From NCBI GenBank assembly GCA_030377865.1, contig JAUCGA010000002.1, positions 80,232 to 127,642 on the forward strand: a DNA stretch of 47,411 nucleotides, given 5' to 3'. Of this stretch, positions 1 through 7,080 are shown piece by piece (position 1 is the stretch's first letter; the number at the start of each line of letters is the position of its first letter). The stretch comes from Anaerolineales bacterium HSG25. GTDB taxonomy: Bacteria; Chloroflexota; Anaerolineae; 4572-78; J111. Made by a program: the position numbers and the translations under genes. The notes beneath the pieces were generated by a model. The model was not told the DNA's origin, made no database searches, and was given only the letters and a program-made list of their open reading frames with translations.

Positions 1-2
1 GT

Positions 3-950
3 TATGAGGGGGATGCGAAAGGTGATGTGTATAATCCGACCTTGGTGCTTTATTTCCTAAAGAACTTTCAGCGATATTGTAAATACCCTCGCAAATTATT
101 AGATGTAAATCTAGCAATGGATGCCAACAAAATCGCCTACATTGCCCAACTGCCTCAAGGAGAGCAGGTGATTTCTCAAACCTTGGATGAGAGTAACCCC
201 CTGACAATCCCAGAGCTAGAAGACCAGTTTGGTATGAAAGAACTGCTTGAACAACAGCATGATCGCACTTTTATGGTCTCCTTATTGTACTATTTTGGGG
301 TGATTACACTCGATAGCCAGAAATCTTATGAGTATCTACGCTTGCGGATTCCCAATCTCGTTATCCGTAAACTGTATGTGGAACGGCTCCATAAGATGTT
401 CTTGCCCCTTGCTAAAGATAAGAATACCGCTGAACGGATGGTTCGCTTGGTATATCAAAAAGGGGAGATTGGCCCGTTGTGTGAGTTTCTGGAGCAAAGG
501 CAGTTTACTATTTTTGACAACCGAGATTATAGCCAGGTGAATGAACTGACCATCAAGACGGTCTTTCTTACTGTCCTGTTCAATGACACTTTTTACATCA
601 TGGATTCTGAACCAGCCTTACAACGCAGATATGGCGACCTGATTATGCTGATTAGGCCGGATATGCGTCGTGGAACTTTGTGGGATATATTGATTGAGTT
701 CAAGTATGTGCCGTTGGGCAAAAATAACTTGACTGGTGAGCAGGTCAGGGGTATGAGTCAGAAAGATTTGTTCGCTCTCAAACCGGTCAAGGCTGAGTTG
801 GCCGATGCCAAGATGCAGTTACTCTCCTATCGAGCTACCTTGAATCAGGTTTATGGTGCAGGGTATCTGCGGCTACGAACTTACGCGGTGGTCTCGGTGG
901 GGTATGATAGGTTGGTGTGGAAAGAGGTGATAGGAATGAGCATTAATTAA
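3..950 (+). CDS. ATPase-associated PD-(D/E)XK nuclease-like protein, C-terminal part
   Basis: The reading frame is open from the window edge, so the N-terminal ATPase half lies outside and the GTG at 27 is not a real start. The visible part resembles the C-terminal half of AAA-ATPase-like/DUF1703 proteins (PF09820 + PF08011 type). It begins with the YNPTLVLYF region that links ATPase and nuclease, also seen in the complete homologue at 9162-10868. The nuclease signature is GDLIM (Asp codon 636-638) followed by IEFKY (Glu 696-698, Lys 702-704) and an AKMQL helix. The cellular role of this family is not established. The last codons (GMSIN, stop) come from a repeat element that inserted at 931, so the natural C-terminus has been replaced. 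Family assignment is fairly sure; nuclease activity is inferred. Confidence 0.8.
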   Translation, partial: YEGDAKGDVYNPTLVLYFLKNFQRYCKYPRKLLDVNLAMDANKIAYIAQLPQGEQVISQTLDESNPLTIPELEDQFGMKELLEQQHDRTFMVSLLYYFGVITLDSQKSYEYLRLRIPNLVIRKLYVERLHKMFLPLAKDKNTAERMVRLVYQKGEIGPLCEFLEQRQFTIFDNRDYSQVNELTIKTVFLTVLFNDTFYIMDSEPALQRRYGDLIMLIRPDMRRGTLWDILIEFKYVPLGKNNLTGEQVRGMSQKDLFALKPVKAELADAKMQLLSYRATLNQVYGAGYLRLRTYAVVSVGYDRLVWKEVIGMSIN

Positions 951-1079
951 GTTGTGCATTTCTAAACCTCTCGCGGAGACGCGGAGGCACAGAGAAAACT
1001 CAATAACTCTGCGTCTCCGCGCCTCTGCGAGATTTATAAGTTCTCATGTTAACGCGCAAGTTATTTATCCCGATTCCTA
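931..1079. mobile_element. R3-family palindromic element with 5-bp target duplication
   Basis: The imperfect terminal inverted repeats start TAGGAATGAGCATTAATTAA and end CCCGATTCCTA. The element is flanked by GGTGA at 926-930 and 1080-1084. Its interior is a second inverted repeat, 969-993 against 1006-1030, rich in GCGGAG/CTCCGC. It supplies the stop codon of the upstream nuclease gene. Related copies lie at 8742-9157, 11488-11590, 33071-33283 and 43534-43637. Confidence 0.75.
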
Positions 1080-1101
1080 GGTGATGAAGGACAGCTTTAA
1101 A

Positions 1102-2412
1102 ATGAATATGAACCCAAAAAAAACAGTTTTGATTGTTGATGATACTCCGGCAAATTTACATCTTTTAATAAAAATATTGAAACAATATGGATACAAAACT
1201 CGGCCTATGCCAAACGGAGCAAGGGCCTTGCTGTCTGTCCGTAAAAATCCGCCCGATTTGATATTGTTGGATATTATGATGCCGGGTATAGATGGTTATG
1301 AGGTTTGCCAGCAGTTAAAAGCGGATGAAGCGACTCGTGATATTCCGGTCATCTTTCTAAGTGCTTTGAATGAAGTGATGGATAAGGTCAAAGCCTTTGA
1401 TGTAGGTGGAGTGGATTACATCACCAAACCATTTCAGGCCGAAGAGGTTTTGGCTCGTGTTGAAACACATATAGCCTTACGGAATATGCAGAAACGTCTT
1501 CAACAGGAAATTGCCGAGCGCAAACAGGCAGAGGAGGCTCTTCAAATAGCATACAGTCGCATGCAAGACGAACTAGCCTTTGCCCAAGAAATTCAATATG
1601 GCTTATTTCCTGCCCCTCAACCTGATTGGCCTGATATTGAGGTGTGTTGTTATTCATTGCCAGCTAGCGAGGTGGGCGGCGATTTTTATGTTTATCATGC
1701 CTTTGAGCGACCTATTGGTTTACAGAGCCATCAAAAAAATGGTGATTATATGGTCTCTGTGGGAGATGCTTCTGGCAAAGGGATGTCCGCCGCGCTCATT
1801 ATGTCGATCAGTTTGGTCTTACTGCAAGCCGTCTTCCAACAAAAACTATCTCCCCAAGAATTATTGAGCTACTTGGACACAACTTTACAACCCTACACCA
1901 AACCGAAACACCAAAATTGTGCTTTGGTTTGTGTGGAACTTAGTCCCTCCCCTAAGTCAGAGGGGGGATACACCATGCGAGTTGCCAACGCCGGTTGCAT
2001 ACCACCTTATATCAAACGTGCCGATGGCTCGGTTGAGTTTGATGAAGAAATGGGAGGCTTTGCGTTGGGGCAAGGACTTGGAGCCAAACACGGTTATCAG
2101 CAACACACCATCGAATTATCATCGGGCGACATGGTGATTCTGACTAGCGATGGCGTGGTTGAGGCTAATAATGACGCGGACGAGATGCTTGGCTTTGAGC
2201 GGCTGGAGCAGATTGTTAGGGATTTTGATCCTTCGACAGGCTCAGGACACGGCCCGTCGTCGGTTGAGCCTGTCGAAACCGACATATTCCCTTCGGCAGG
2301 CTCAGAGGACGGCGCGGAGGCCATGCTAGAGCATCTCAAGCGAGAGGTGTTTGCCTTTACCGGCGAGGCAGAACAGCATGACGATATGACGATGGTGGTG
2401 GTTAGAATATGA
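1102..2412 (+). CDS. Response regulator with SpoIIE-type PP2C phosphatase output
   Basis: This is a cytosolic protein of 436 residues. An N-terminal receiver (about 8-125, LIVDD, phospho-acceptor Asp57 in LLDIMMP, Lys in YITKPF) is joined by a coiled coil to a PP2C/SpoIIE phosphatase domain (about 150-436). Likely metal ligands are visible: Asp194 in GGDF, Asp222 in GDASGKG, Asp350 in TSDG and Asp427/Asp428 in HDDMTM. The family normally dephosphorylates anti-sigma-factor antagonists (STAS proteins) in partner switching, but no STAS or anti-sigma gene is in the window. An open frame extends up to GTG 1081; ATG 1102 is preferred because AAGGA at 1087-1091 is correctly spaced. The loop before GAEAMLEHLK carries an in-frame repeat (2229-2313) absent from the paralogue at 3223-6711. 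A hairpin terminator follows. Confidence 0.93.
   Translation: MNMNPKKTVLIVDDTPANLHLLIKILKQYGYKTRPMPNGARALLSVRKNPPDLILLDIMMPGIDGYEVCQQLKADEATRDIPVIFLSALNEVMDKVKAFDVGGVDYITKPFQAEEVLARVETHIALRNMQKRLQQEIAERKQAEEALQIAYSRMQDELAFAQEIQYGLFPAPQPDWPDIEVCCYSLPASEVGGDFYVYHAFERPIGLQSHQKNGDYMVSVGDASGKGMSAALIMSISLVLLQAVFQQKLSPQELLSYLDTTLQPYTKPKHQNCALVCVELSPSPKSEGGYTMRVANAGCIPPYIKRADGSVEFDEEMGGFALGQGLGAKHGYQQHTIELSSGDMVILTSDGVVEANNDADEMLGFERLEQIVRDFDPSTGSGHGPSSVEPVETDIFPSAGSEDGAEAMLEHLKREVFAFTGEAEQHDDMTMVVVRI
2229..2313 (+). repeat. In-frame palindromic repeat inside PP2C gene (R4, CTTCGACAGGCTCAG type)
   Basis: TTCGACAGGCTCA at 2232-2244 is the exact reverse complement of 2265-2277, and a third partial copy (CCTTCGGCAGGCTCAG) follows at about 2289-2305. 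The repeat adds roughly 25 residues (rich in P, S, G, E) between the IVRDF and GAEAM segments of the phosphatase without breaking the frame. Related sequence lies at 26206-26238 and 37368-37403. Confidence 0.8.
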
Positions 2413-2475
2413 TGTTTCACACTTGGTTATAGCCAATCAAGTGATGTAGTTACAATTAAAACCGTTTGCTCTAAG

Positions 2476-2515
2476 ACCATCTGCTCAGGTACAATGGGTA
2501 GGTGGTTTTTATTTT
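2476..2515 (+). terminator. Rho-independent terminator after PP2C gene
   Basis: The stem is ACCATCTGCTCA / TGGGTAGGTGGT (fully paired when G-U is allowed), followed by TTTTTATTTTT. A near-identical terminator occurs at 11376-11418 behind a PP2C gene remnant, which suggests they were copied together. Confidence 0.7.
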
Positions 2516-2566
2516 TGAGTGAGGGCTATCTGCGGTTACGAACATACACAGTTGTCATCATTAGAC
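2513..2566 (+). pseudogene. Remnant of DUF1703-type nuclease C-terminus
   Basis: The fragment translates as EGYLRLRTYTVVI, matching GYLRLRTYAVVSV near the end of the nuclease gene at 3-950. No start, catalytic motif or continuation is present. It is cut by an inverted-repeat element at 2569. It is a decayed piece of a second copy of that gene. Confidence 0.6.
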
Positions 2567-2568
2567 CT

Positions 2569-2696
2569 GTTCGGGAATAACTAATCGTCTCATAAAAACT
2601 CAAATTCGAGACACACGGAGTGCAAAAAGCTTCTTGCTTTTGCATGGTTACCTCTGGCAAAAGCAAGAAGCTTTTTGCACTCCGTTATTGCCGAAC
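2569..2696. repeat. Palindromic element with perfect 29-bp inverted repeat
   Basis: Positions 2615-2643 are the exact reverse complement of 2657-2685 (13-bp loop). The outer ends GTTCGGGAATAAC (2569-2581) and GTTATTGCCGAAC (2684-2696) also pair with one mismatch. The element lies at the junction of the nuclease remnant and the kinase pseudogene. Confidence 0.75.
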
Positions 2697-3217
2697 AACT
2701 CTACTTGCTGACCTTGATTAATGACGTGTTGGATTTAGCTAAAATCGAATCTGACAAGTTGTTTGCCCTCATAGCCGAGCATTTAGGCTTAGAATGGATT
2801 TATGAAGAGACAGCCGACATCATAGAAACGGATGTAATATCAACTGAGGCTGAGTTGATTCCACCACCCCCAAGAGGAACTCGAAAAGCTGTATGAGGCA
2901 ATTCCAAGAAAATAAATCTCCCAAATTGAGCAGAGTCTCTACCCCCCTCAGTCCCCCCTGCTAGGGGGAAGCGGCTCCTCCCCCTAGCAGGGGGAGGCTG
3001 GGAGGGGGTAGAGTGTCACAATGGTTTTGGGAGGTTTTAAATTCTGGAACTTCCTGAGTTGACCATGTTTGGCGACTTACAAAAGATAAGTGACCATGTG
3101 GGAGCATTAGCTCAGAAAAATTCTGATTATTTGCCCTTTGCTCAAACGGTACAGCAACATGCCCAAGAACTTGAAGATGAGCCTATTTTAGAACTATTAG
3201 AGCAGTTTATGGAGTAA
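2688..3217 (+). pseudogene. Decayed hybrid histidine kinase (internal deletion, frameshift, element insertion)
   Basis: A fragment of the HisKA helix (LLTLINDVLDLAKIES) is fused directly to what is normally the end of the C-terminal receiver (LEWIYEE). The ATP-binding domain and most of the receiver are therefore deleted. The frame is lost at the C run around 2863-2872: the +1 frame gives PQEELEKLYE, as expected for the C-terminal helical tail of this kinase type. The tail is then split by a 157-bp element (2898-3054) and continues after it (LTMFGDLQKI) to a stop at 3215-3217. The tail stop lies five bases before the ATG of the REC-SpoIIE gene at 3223, the kinase-regulator order also seen elsewhere in the window. 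Confidence 0.8.
2898..3054. mobile_element. E-family element (E1) with TGAG target duplication
   Basis: The ends are GCAATTCCAAGAAAATAAAT on the left and TCTGGAACTTCC on the right, with inner TCTCCCA / TGGGAGG. It is flanked by TGAG at 2894-2897 and 3055-3058; removing it rejoins the kinase tail as LYE-LTM. The interior is a palindrome starting CTCTACCCCCCTCAG and ending GGGGGTAGAG. The same interior is found inside two kinase genes at 18229-18306 and 28120-28213. Confidence 0.82.
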
Positions 3218-3222
3218 AGATA

Positions 3223-6200
3223 ATGATAATAAGCAATGAACGACCTAACATTTTGGTCATTGATGACAATGCCGCCAACGTTCGCTTTTTGATGAAATCA
3301 TTAGAAGTGCATGGCTATATGGTCACTACCGCCCGTAATGGCACTATGGGGCTTCGGCGGGCTAAATTTGTCCAGCCTGATTTGATTTTGCTGGATGTGA
3401 TGATGCCCGACATTGATGGGTTTGAGGTATACCGACGACTCAAGCAAGATACCCTATTGAAGGAGATTCCGGTTATTTTTCTAACGGCTAAAACAGAAAA
3501 GAAAGATGTGATTGATGGGCTAAAACTAGGAGCCGTCGATTATGTCACCAAACCGTTTGAAACCGCAGAGGTTTTGGCTCGGGTTGAAACACATTTGACC
3601 ATCAACAATTTACGGAAACAGCTTGAGGAAAAAAATCGTCAACTGGAAGCGGAAACTGCTAAACGAAAACAAACAGAAACAGAGCTACACCGCAATAAAC
3701 AAGACCTGGCTCGCGCCCACAACATGGCTAATCTGGGCAATTTTCGGTACGATTTGAGAACGGGTGACGTTGTTTGCTCTCGCGAGTTTTCTCGGATGAT
3801 TGGTTTGGGCGATGAGGAGCAGATTTTAACGTTAGAGCAGGTTGATGCCCTGATTCACCCCGCTGATTTACTCGCAAGTCAACAAGCCTTTCAAAATGTA
3901 CTGGACGGTGATAACAGCGCCGCTCTGGATATCCGTATTGTGCGGCCTGATGGCTCTATCCGGCACTTCCACGACCAATTTGAACCGGTTTATGATGACC
4001 ATGAACAGGTTGTTGAGATATTTGGCACAATACAGGATATTACCAAACGTAAACAGTTAGAGCTAAATTTGGTTGAAAAAACGATATATTTCAATAATGT
4101 CTTGCAAAGTACTACCGAATACTCTATCATTACCACCGATTTAGATCTTCGCATCATTTACTACAACCCCTTGGCTGAAAAACTGTTTGGCTACACCGCA
4201 GCAGAAGTTATCGGCAGAACAGTTCAGGAGATACATATTAAGGAAAATGTGGCTCCAGAGCGGTTTGAGCGGGGGATTGAGAATGTTCGCAACGGGGGCG
4301 AACATCGTTATACGGTTGTCAGTGACCATGAGGGGAAAACGCGCTATGTTAGTTCACGCGTGTCGGGTATTTACGATACTGAGAGTGAGTTGGTGGGCTT
4401 CGCACTTTTTAGTCGGGATGTCAGCCAACGAGAGCAAGCCAAGGAAACTATCAAGCAGAAAAACCAATTTCTCCACACCATTATCGAATCATTAGACAAT
4501 CCCTTTTATGTCATCAATGTAAAAGATTACAGTATTGAAATCGCCAACTCTGCCGCTCGCAAGAAAGGCATCACCCGTATGAATACTTGCTACGCGCTCA
4601 CCCATCGTCGTGATTCTCCCTGTGACAGTATGGAGCATCCCTGTCCGTTGGCTATCATTCGCCAAACGAAAAAGTCAACCACTGTCGAGCATATTCATTA
4701 TGATAAGGATGGCAAGCTCATCAATGTTGAAGTGCATGGTTATCCTATTTTCAACGATGAGGGTGAGATTATTCAGATGATAGAATATTCTATCGACATT
4801 ACCAAACGTAAACAGGTTGAAGAACAGATACGCAAACTCTCTCGAGCCGTTGAACAGAGTGGTAGTACGGTTGTTATTACCGATTTAGATGGCGCGATTG
4901 AGTTTGTTAATCCCGCCTTTTCTAAAATAACGGGATATAGTCATGAAGAGGCAATGGGACAAAATCCACGTGTCTTAAAATCAGGCAAAATGTCACCAGA
5001 ACTGTATCATGAGCTATGGACTGCTCTCAGCCGAGGCGAAGTGTGGCAGGGGGAGATGATAAATAGAAAAAAGAATGGCGACCTCTATTGGGAATACGCC
5101 ACCATTTCTCCGGTAAAAGATGATGTCGGTCAGACGACCCATTATTTAGCCATAAAAGATGATATTACTGAGCGTAAGCGAGTCGAGGAGGCCCTGCAAA
5201 AAACCCATGATGAATTGGAACTGCGAGTTGATGAGTTAGGTACACTTAACCTGATTATGCAGACGTTGACCGTAGCCGAGTTAAACTCAGCCTTGCAAAC
5301 TATAGCCCAAATTATAGCAAAACTATTTAGTGCCTATCAGTGTGGGATTGCTCTATTAAATGATGACCGGACAGAACTGATTGTTATAGCAGAATACACT
5401 CAGGGTTCAAATAAAAGTAACGCCACAAGTCAGAGTTCAATCAGAATTCTAGTTGCAGGTAATCCTGCCACGATACAAGCGATTGAAGATGGGGTATCCC
5501 TAGTTGTTCCTCAGCCCCAAACCAATCCATTAACTGTTTCGATGCAAGAGCTAATGCGGGAGCGAAATTCACAATGTTTTTTGATTGTGCCATTACTGGT
5601 TCGAGGAAAAGCCATCGGTACGATTGGTATTCATACCGACCAAGTGGAGCGAGAGTTTACCTTAGATGAGGTCAAACTAACTGAAACGATTGCCGGTCAA
5701 ATTGCTGGAGCGATTGAAAACTCGCGTCTTTTTGAGGCCGAGAAAAAAGCCAGAGAAGCGTCTGAACTTGCCAACGCCAGCCTTTCAAAAACAAATCAAC
5801 ATCTACAAATTCTCAATGATCAGATGTATGACGAGTTGTCGTTAGCCCGCGAGATTCAATATAGTTTGCTTCCGTCCCCCCGCCCTGATTGGTCTCAACT
5901 TGAGGTAGCCTGCTTTACCACTCCGGCCAGCGAAATTGGAGGCGATTTTTATACCTACCATAAATTTGAGGATGGAGGTGAGAGGATTGTCCCCCTACGG
6001 GGAGGCTTCGCGCAGGATGAAAGAAAAACTATCCTCAAAACCTCAATCCTCAACAGGTATGCAGTGGTGGTGGGAGATGTGTCGGGCAAAGGGGTCTCCG
6101 CGGCTTTGCTTATGGCGGCCAGTTTATCCCAATTAGAGGCTATGTTTGTCCACAATTATCCTCCGGCAGAACGGTTAGCCTATTTAGATGAAGCAATTAT

Positions 6201-6711
6201 GCACTATACTAAACCCCGTCGGCAGAACTGTGCCATGTGTTATGTGGAAATAGAGGAGAGGATAGAGGATAGAGGAAAAACCCTCAAACCTGCGCGAAGC
6301 CTCCCTGTAGGGGGACAATCCTCCATCCTCTATCCTCTCCCCTCTATCCTGACGGTTGTTAATGCAGGGTGTATTCCACCTTACATCAAACGTGCAGATG
6401 GCTCGGTTGAGTTTGATGAAGAGATGGGTGGCTTTGCATTGGGACAGGGGCTTGGGGCGATGTTGGGTTATCAGCAACACACCGTTGAACTATTCTCTGG
6501 TGACATGGTGATTCTGACTAGTGATGGCGTAGTGGAGGCCAATAATGATACCGATGAGATGCTCGGTTTTGATAGGCTGATGGAGATTGTTAAGGCTGGC
6601 CCAACCGATGGCGCGGAGGCCATGCTCGAACATCTCAAGCGAGATGTGTTTGCCTTTACCGAGGGGGCTGATCAGCATGACGATATGACGATGGTGGTGG
6701 TGCGGGTGTAG
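3223..6711 (+). CDS. REC - four PAS - GAF - SpoIIE/PP2C phosphatase
   Basis: This is a cytosolic regulator of 1162 residues. The order is receiver (1-130, phospho-acceptor Asp58), coiled coil, PAS domains at about 165-275, 285-400, 410-525 and 535-660, GAF at about 665-845, and SpoIIE/PP2C phosphatase from about 865 to the end. Probable metal ligands are Asp908 (GGDF), Asp952 (GDVSGKG), Asp1101 (TSDG) and Asp1153/1154 (HDDMTM). The third PAS has a Cys/His-rich segment (Cys456, His461, Cys467, His472, Cys474) of the kind seen in some redox- or metal-binding PAS domains. Repeat-derived, in-frame insertions enlarge two phosphatase loops (5968-6057, 6251-6350). The start ATG has GGAG eight bases upstream. 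It directly follows a dead kinase gene, so its partner may now be encoded elsewhere. Confidence 0.93.
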   Translation: MIISNERPNILVIDDNAANVRFLMKSLEVHGYMVTTARNGTMGLRRAKFVQPDLILLDVMMPDIDGFEVYRRLKQDTLLKEIPVIFLTAKTEKKDVIDGLKLGAVDYVTKPFETAEVLARVETHLTINNLRKQLEEKNRQLEAETAKRKQTETELHRNKQDLARAHNMANLGNFRYDLRTGDVVCSREFSRMIGLGDEEQILTLEQVDALIHPADLLASQQAFQNVLDGDNSAALDIRIVRPDGSIRHFHDQFEPVYDDHEQVVEIFGTIQDITKRKQLELNLVEKTIYFNNVLQSTTEYSIITTDLDLRIIYYNPLAEKLFGYTAAEVIGRTVQEIHIKENVAPERFERGIENVRNGGEHRYTVVSDHEGKTRYVSSRVSGIYDTESELVGFALFSRDVSQREQAKETIKQKNQFLHTIIESLDNPFYVINVKDYSIEIANSAARKKGITRMNTCYALTHRRDSPCDSMEHPCPLAIIRQTKKSTTVEHIHYDKDGKLINVEVHGYPIFNDEGEIIQMIEYSIDITKRKQVEEQIRKLSRAVEQSGSTVVITDLDGAIEFVNPAFSKITGYSHEEAMGQNPRVLKSGKMSPELYHELWTALSRGEVWQGEMINRKKNGDLYWEYATISPVKDDVGQTTHYLAIKDDITERKRVEEALQKTHDELELRVDELGTLNLIMQTLTVAELNSALQTIAQIIAKLFSAYQCGIALLNDDRTELIVIAEYTQGSNKSNATSQSSIRILVAGNPATIQAIEDGVSLVVPQPQTNPLTVSMQELMRERNSQCFLIVPLLVRGKAIGTIGIHTDQVEREFTLDEVKLTETIAGQIAGAIENSRLFEAEKKAREASELANASLSKTNQHLQILNDQMYDELSLAREIQYSLLPSPRPDWSQLEVACFTTPASEIGGDFYTYHKFEDGGERIVPLRGGFAQDERKTILKTSILNRYAVVVGDVSGKGVSAALLMAASLSQLEAMFVHNYPPAERLAYLDEAIMHYTKPRRQNCAMCYVEIEERIEDRGKTLKPARSLPVGGQSSILYPLPSILTVVNAGCIPPYIKRADGSVEFDEEMGGFALGQGLGAMLGYQQHTVELFSGDMVILTSDGVVEANNDTDEMLGFDRLMEIVKAGPTDGAEAMLEHLKRDVFAFTEGADQHDDMTMVVVRV
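5968..6057 (+). repeat. In-frame repeats in PP2C loop 1 (GAGGATGGAG and CCCCCTACGGGGAGG types)
   Basis: The insert combines the GAGGATRGAGG/CCTCWATCCTC family with the CCCCCTACGGGGAGGCTTCG palindromic family (R5). It lies between the GGDFYTYH and VVGDVSGKG motifs. The REC-SpoIIE gene at 11892 has different repeats at the homologous place. Confidence 0.8.
6251..6350 (+). repeat. In-frame repeats in PP2C loop 2
   Basis: GAGGATAGAGG repeats, a reversed R5 copy (GCGCGAAGCCTCCCTGTAGG) and CCTCTATCCTC repeats together form an overall inverted repeat. They lie between the MCYVEIE strand and the VVNAGCIPPY strand of the phosphatase fold. Confidence 0.8.
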
Positions 6712-6728
6712 TCATCCAGAAACGTAAC

Positions 6729-6820
6729 TAGGAATGAGGTAGTGGCGCAGAAGTAGTGGTACGGATCCGTTAGCTACCCGCAAGTTTAGAACTTGCGGGT
6801 AGCTGACCACTACCTATGCA
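6729..6820. repeat. Partial R3 end plus perfect hairpin repeat
   Basis: TAGGAATGAG, the R3 end, is followed by GTAGTGG/CCACTAC inverted ends. Inside them is a perfect 15-bp stem at 6772-6786 / 6790-6804, AGCTACCCGCAAGTT with a 3-base loop. The CCCGCAAGTT core recurs at 31756, 46211 and 47254. Confidence 0.65.
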
Positions 6821-6843
6821 GGACTACCAGAAATGGATGTCAG

Positions 6844-6918
6844 ACCGTGGTTGCGGTGGGGTATGATAGATTAGTGTGGCAGGAGATAACAGAAGGCAAG
6901 TCTGGAGTAATCGTATGA
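6844..6918 (+). pseudogene. Remnant of DUF1703-type nuclease C-terminus (second copy)
   Basis: The reading TVVAVGYDRLVWQEITEG matches YAVVSVGYDRLVWKEVIG at the end of the gene at 3-950. Only the last 24 codons survive, ending at TGA 6916-6918. Like the remnant at 2513 it lies just downstream of a REC-SpoIIE gene, pointing to duplicated nuclease/regulator blocks. Confidence 0.65.
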
Positions 6919-6981
6919 TACATAATGTTCGTAAATATGACCGCTAAGAACTTGCGGGAAGGTTTTTCAGAAAAACTCTTA

Positions 6982-7018
6982 AACAGCCCCGACTCGATCT
7001 GAGGCGGGGCTGTTTTTA
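6982..7018 (+). terminator. Strong Rho-independent terminator
   Basis: The GC-rich stem ACAGCCCC / GGGGCTGT has flanking A and T tracts (TGTTTTTAG). It separates the upstream remnants from the promoter of the AAA-nuclease gene. Confidence 0.8.
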
Positions 7019-7019
7019 G

Positions 7020-7048
7020 TTGGCGTTACCTTGTGGTTCGGGTATAAT
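7020..7048 (+). promoter_or_regulatory. Sigma-70-type promoter of the AAA-nuclease gene
   Basis: TTGGCG (7020-7025), a 17-bp spacer and a consensus TATAAT (7043-7048) end 32 bases before the ATG at 7081. The GGGAGG ribosome-binding site is at 7065-7070. Confidence 0.7.
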
Positions 7049-7080
7049 TGACAAGAGTATATTAGGGAGGCTAACAACAG

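Noticed and set aside
961..1030. Terminator after the first nuclease gene
   Set aside because: The inverted repeat is long and GC-rich but has no T run and is better explained as the interior of the R3 element, although it might incidentally attenuate transcription.
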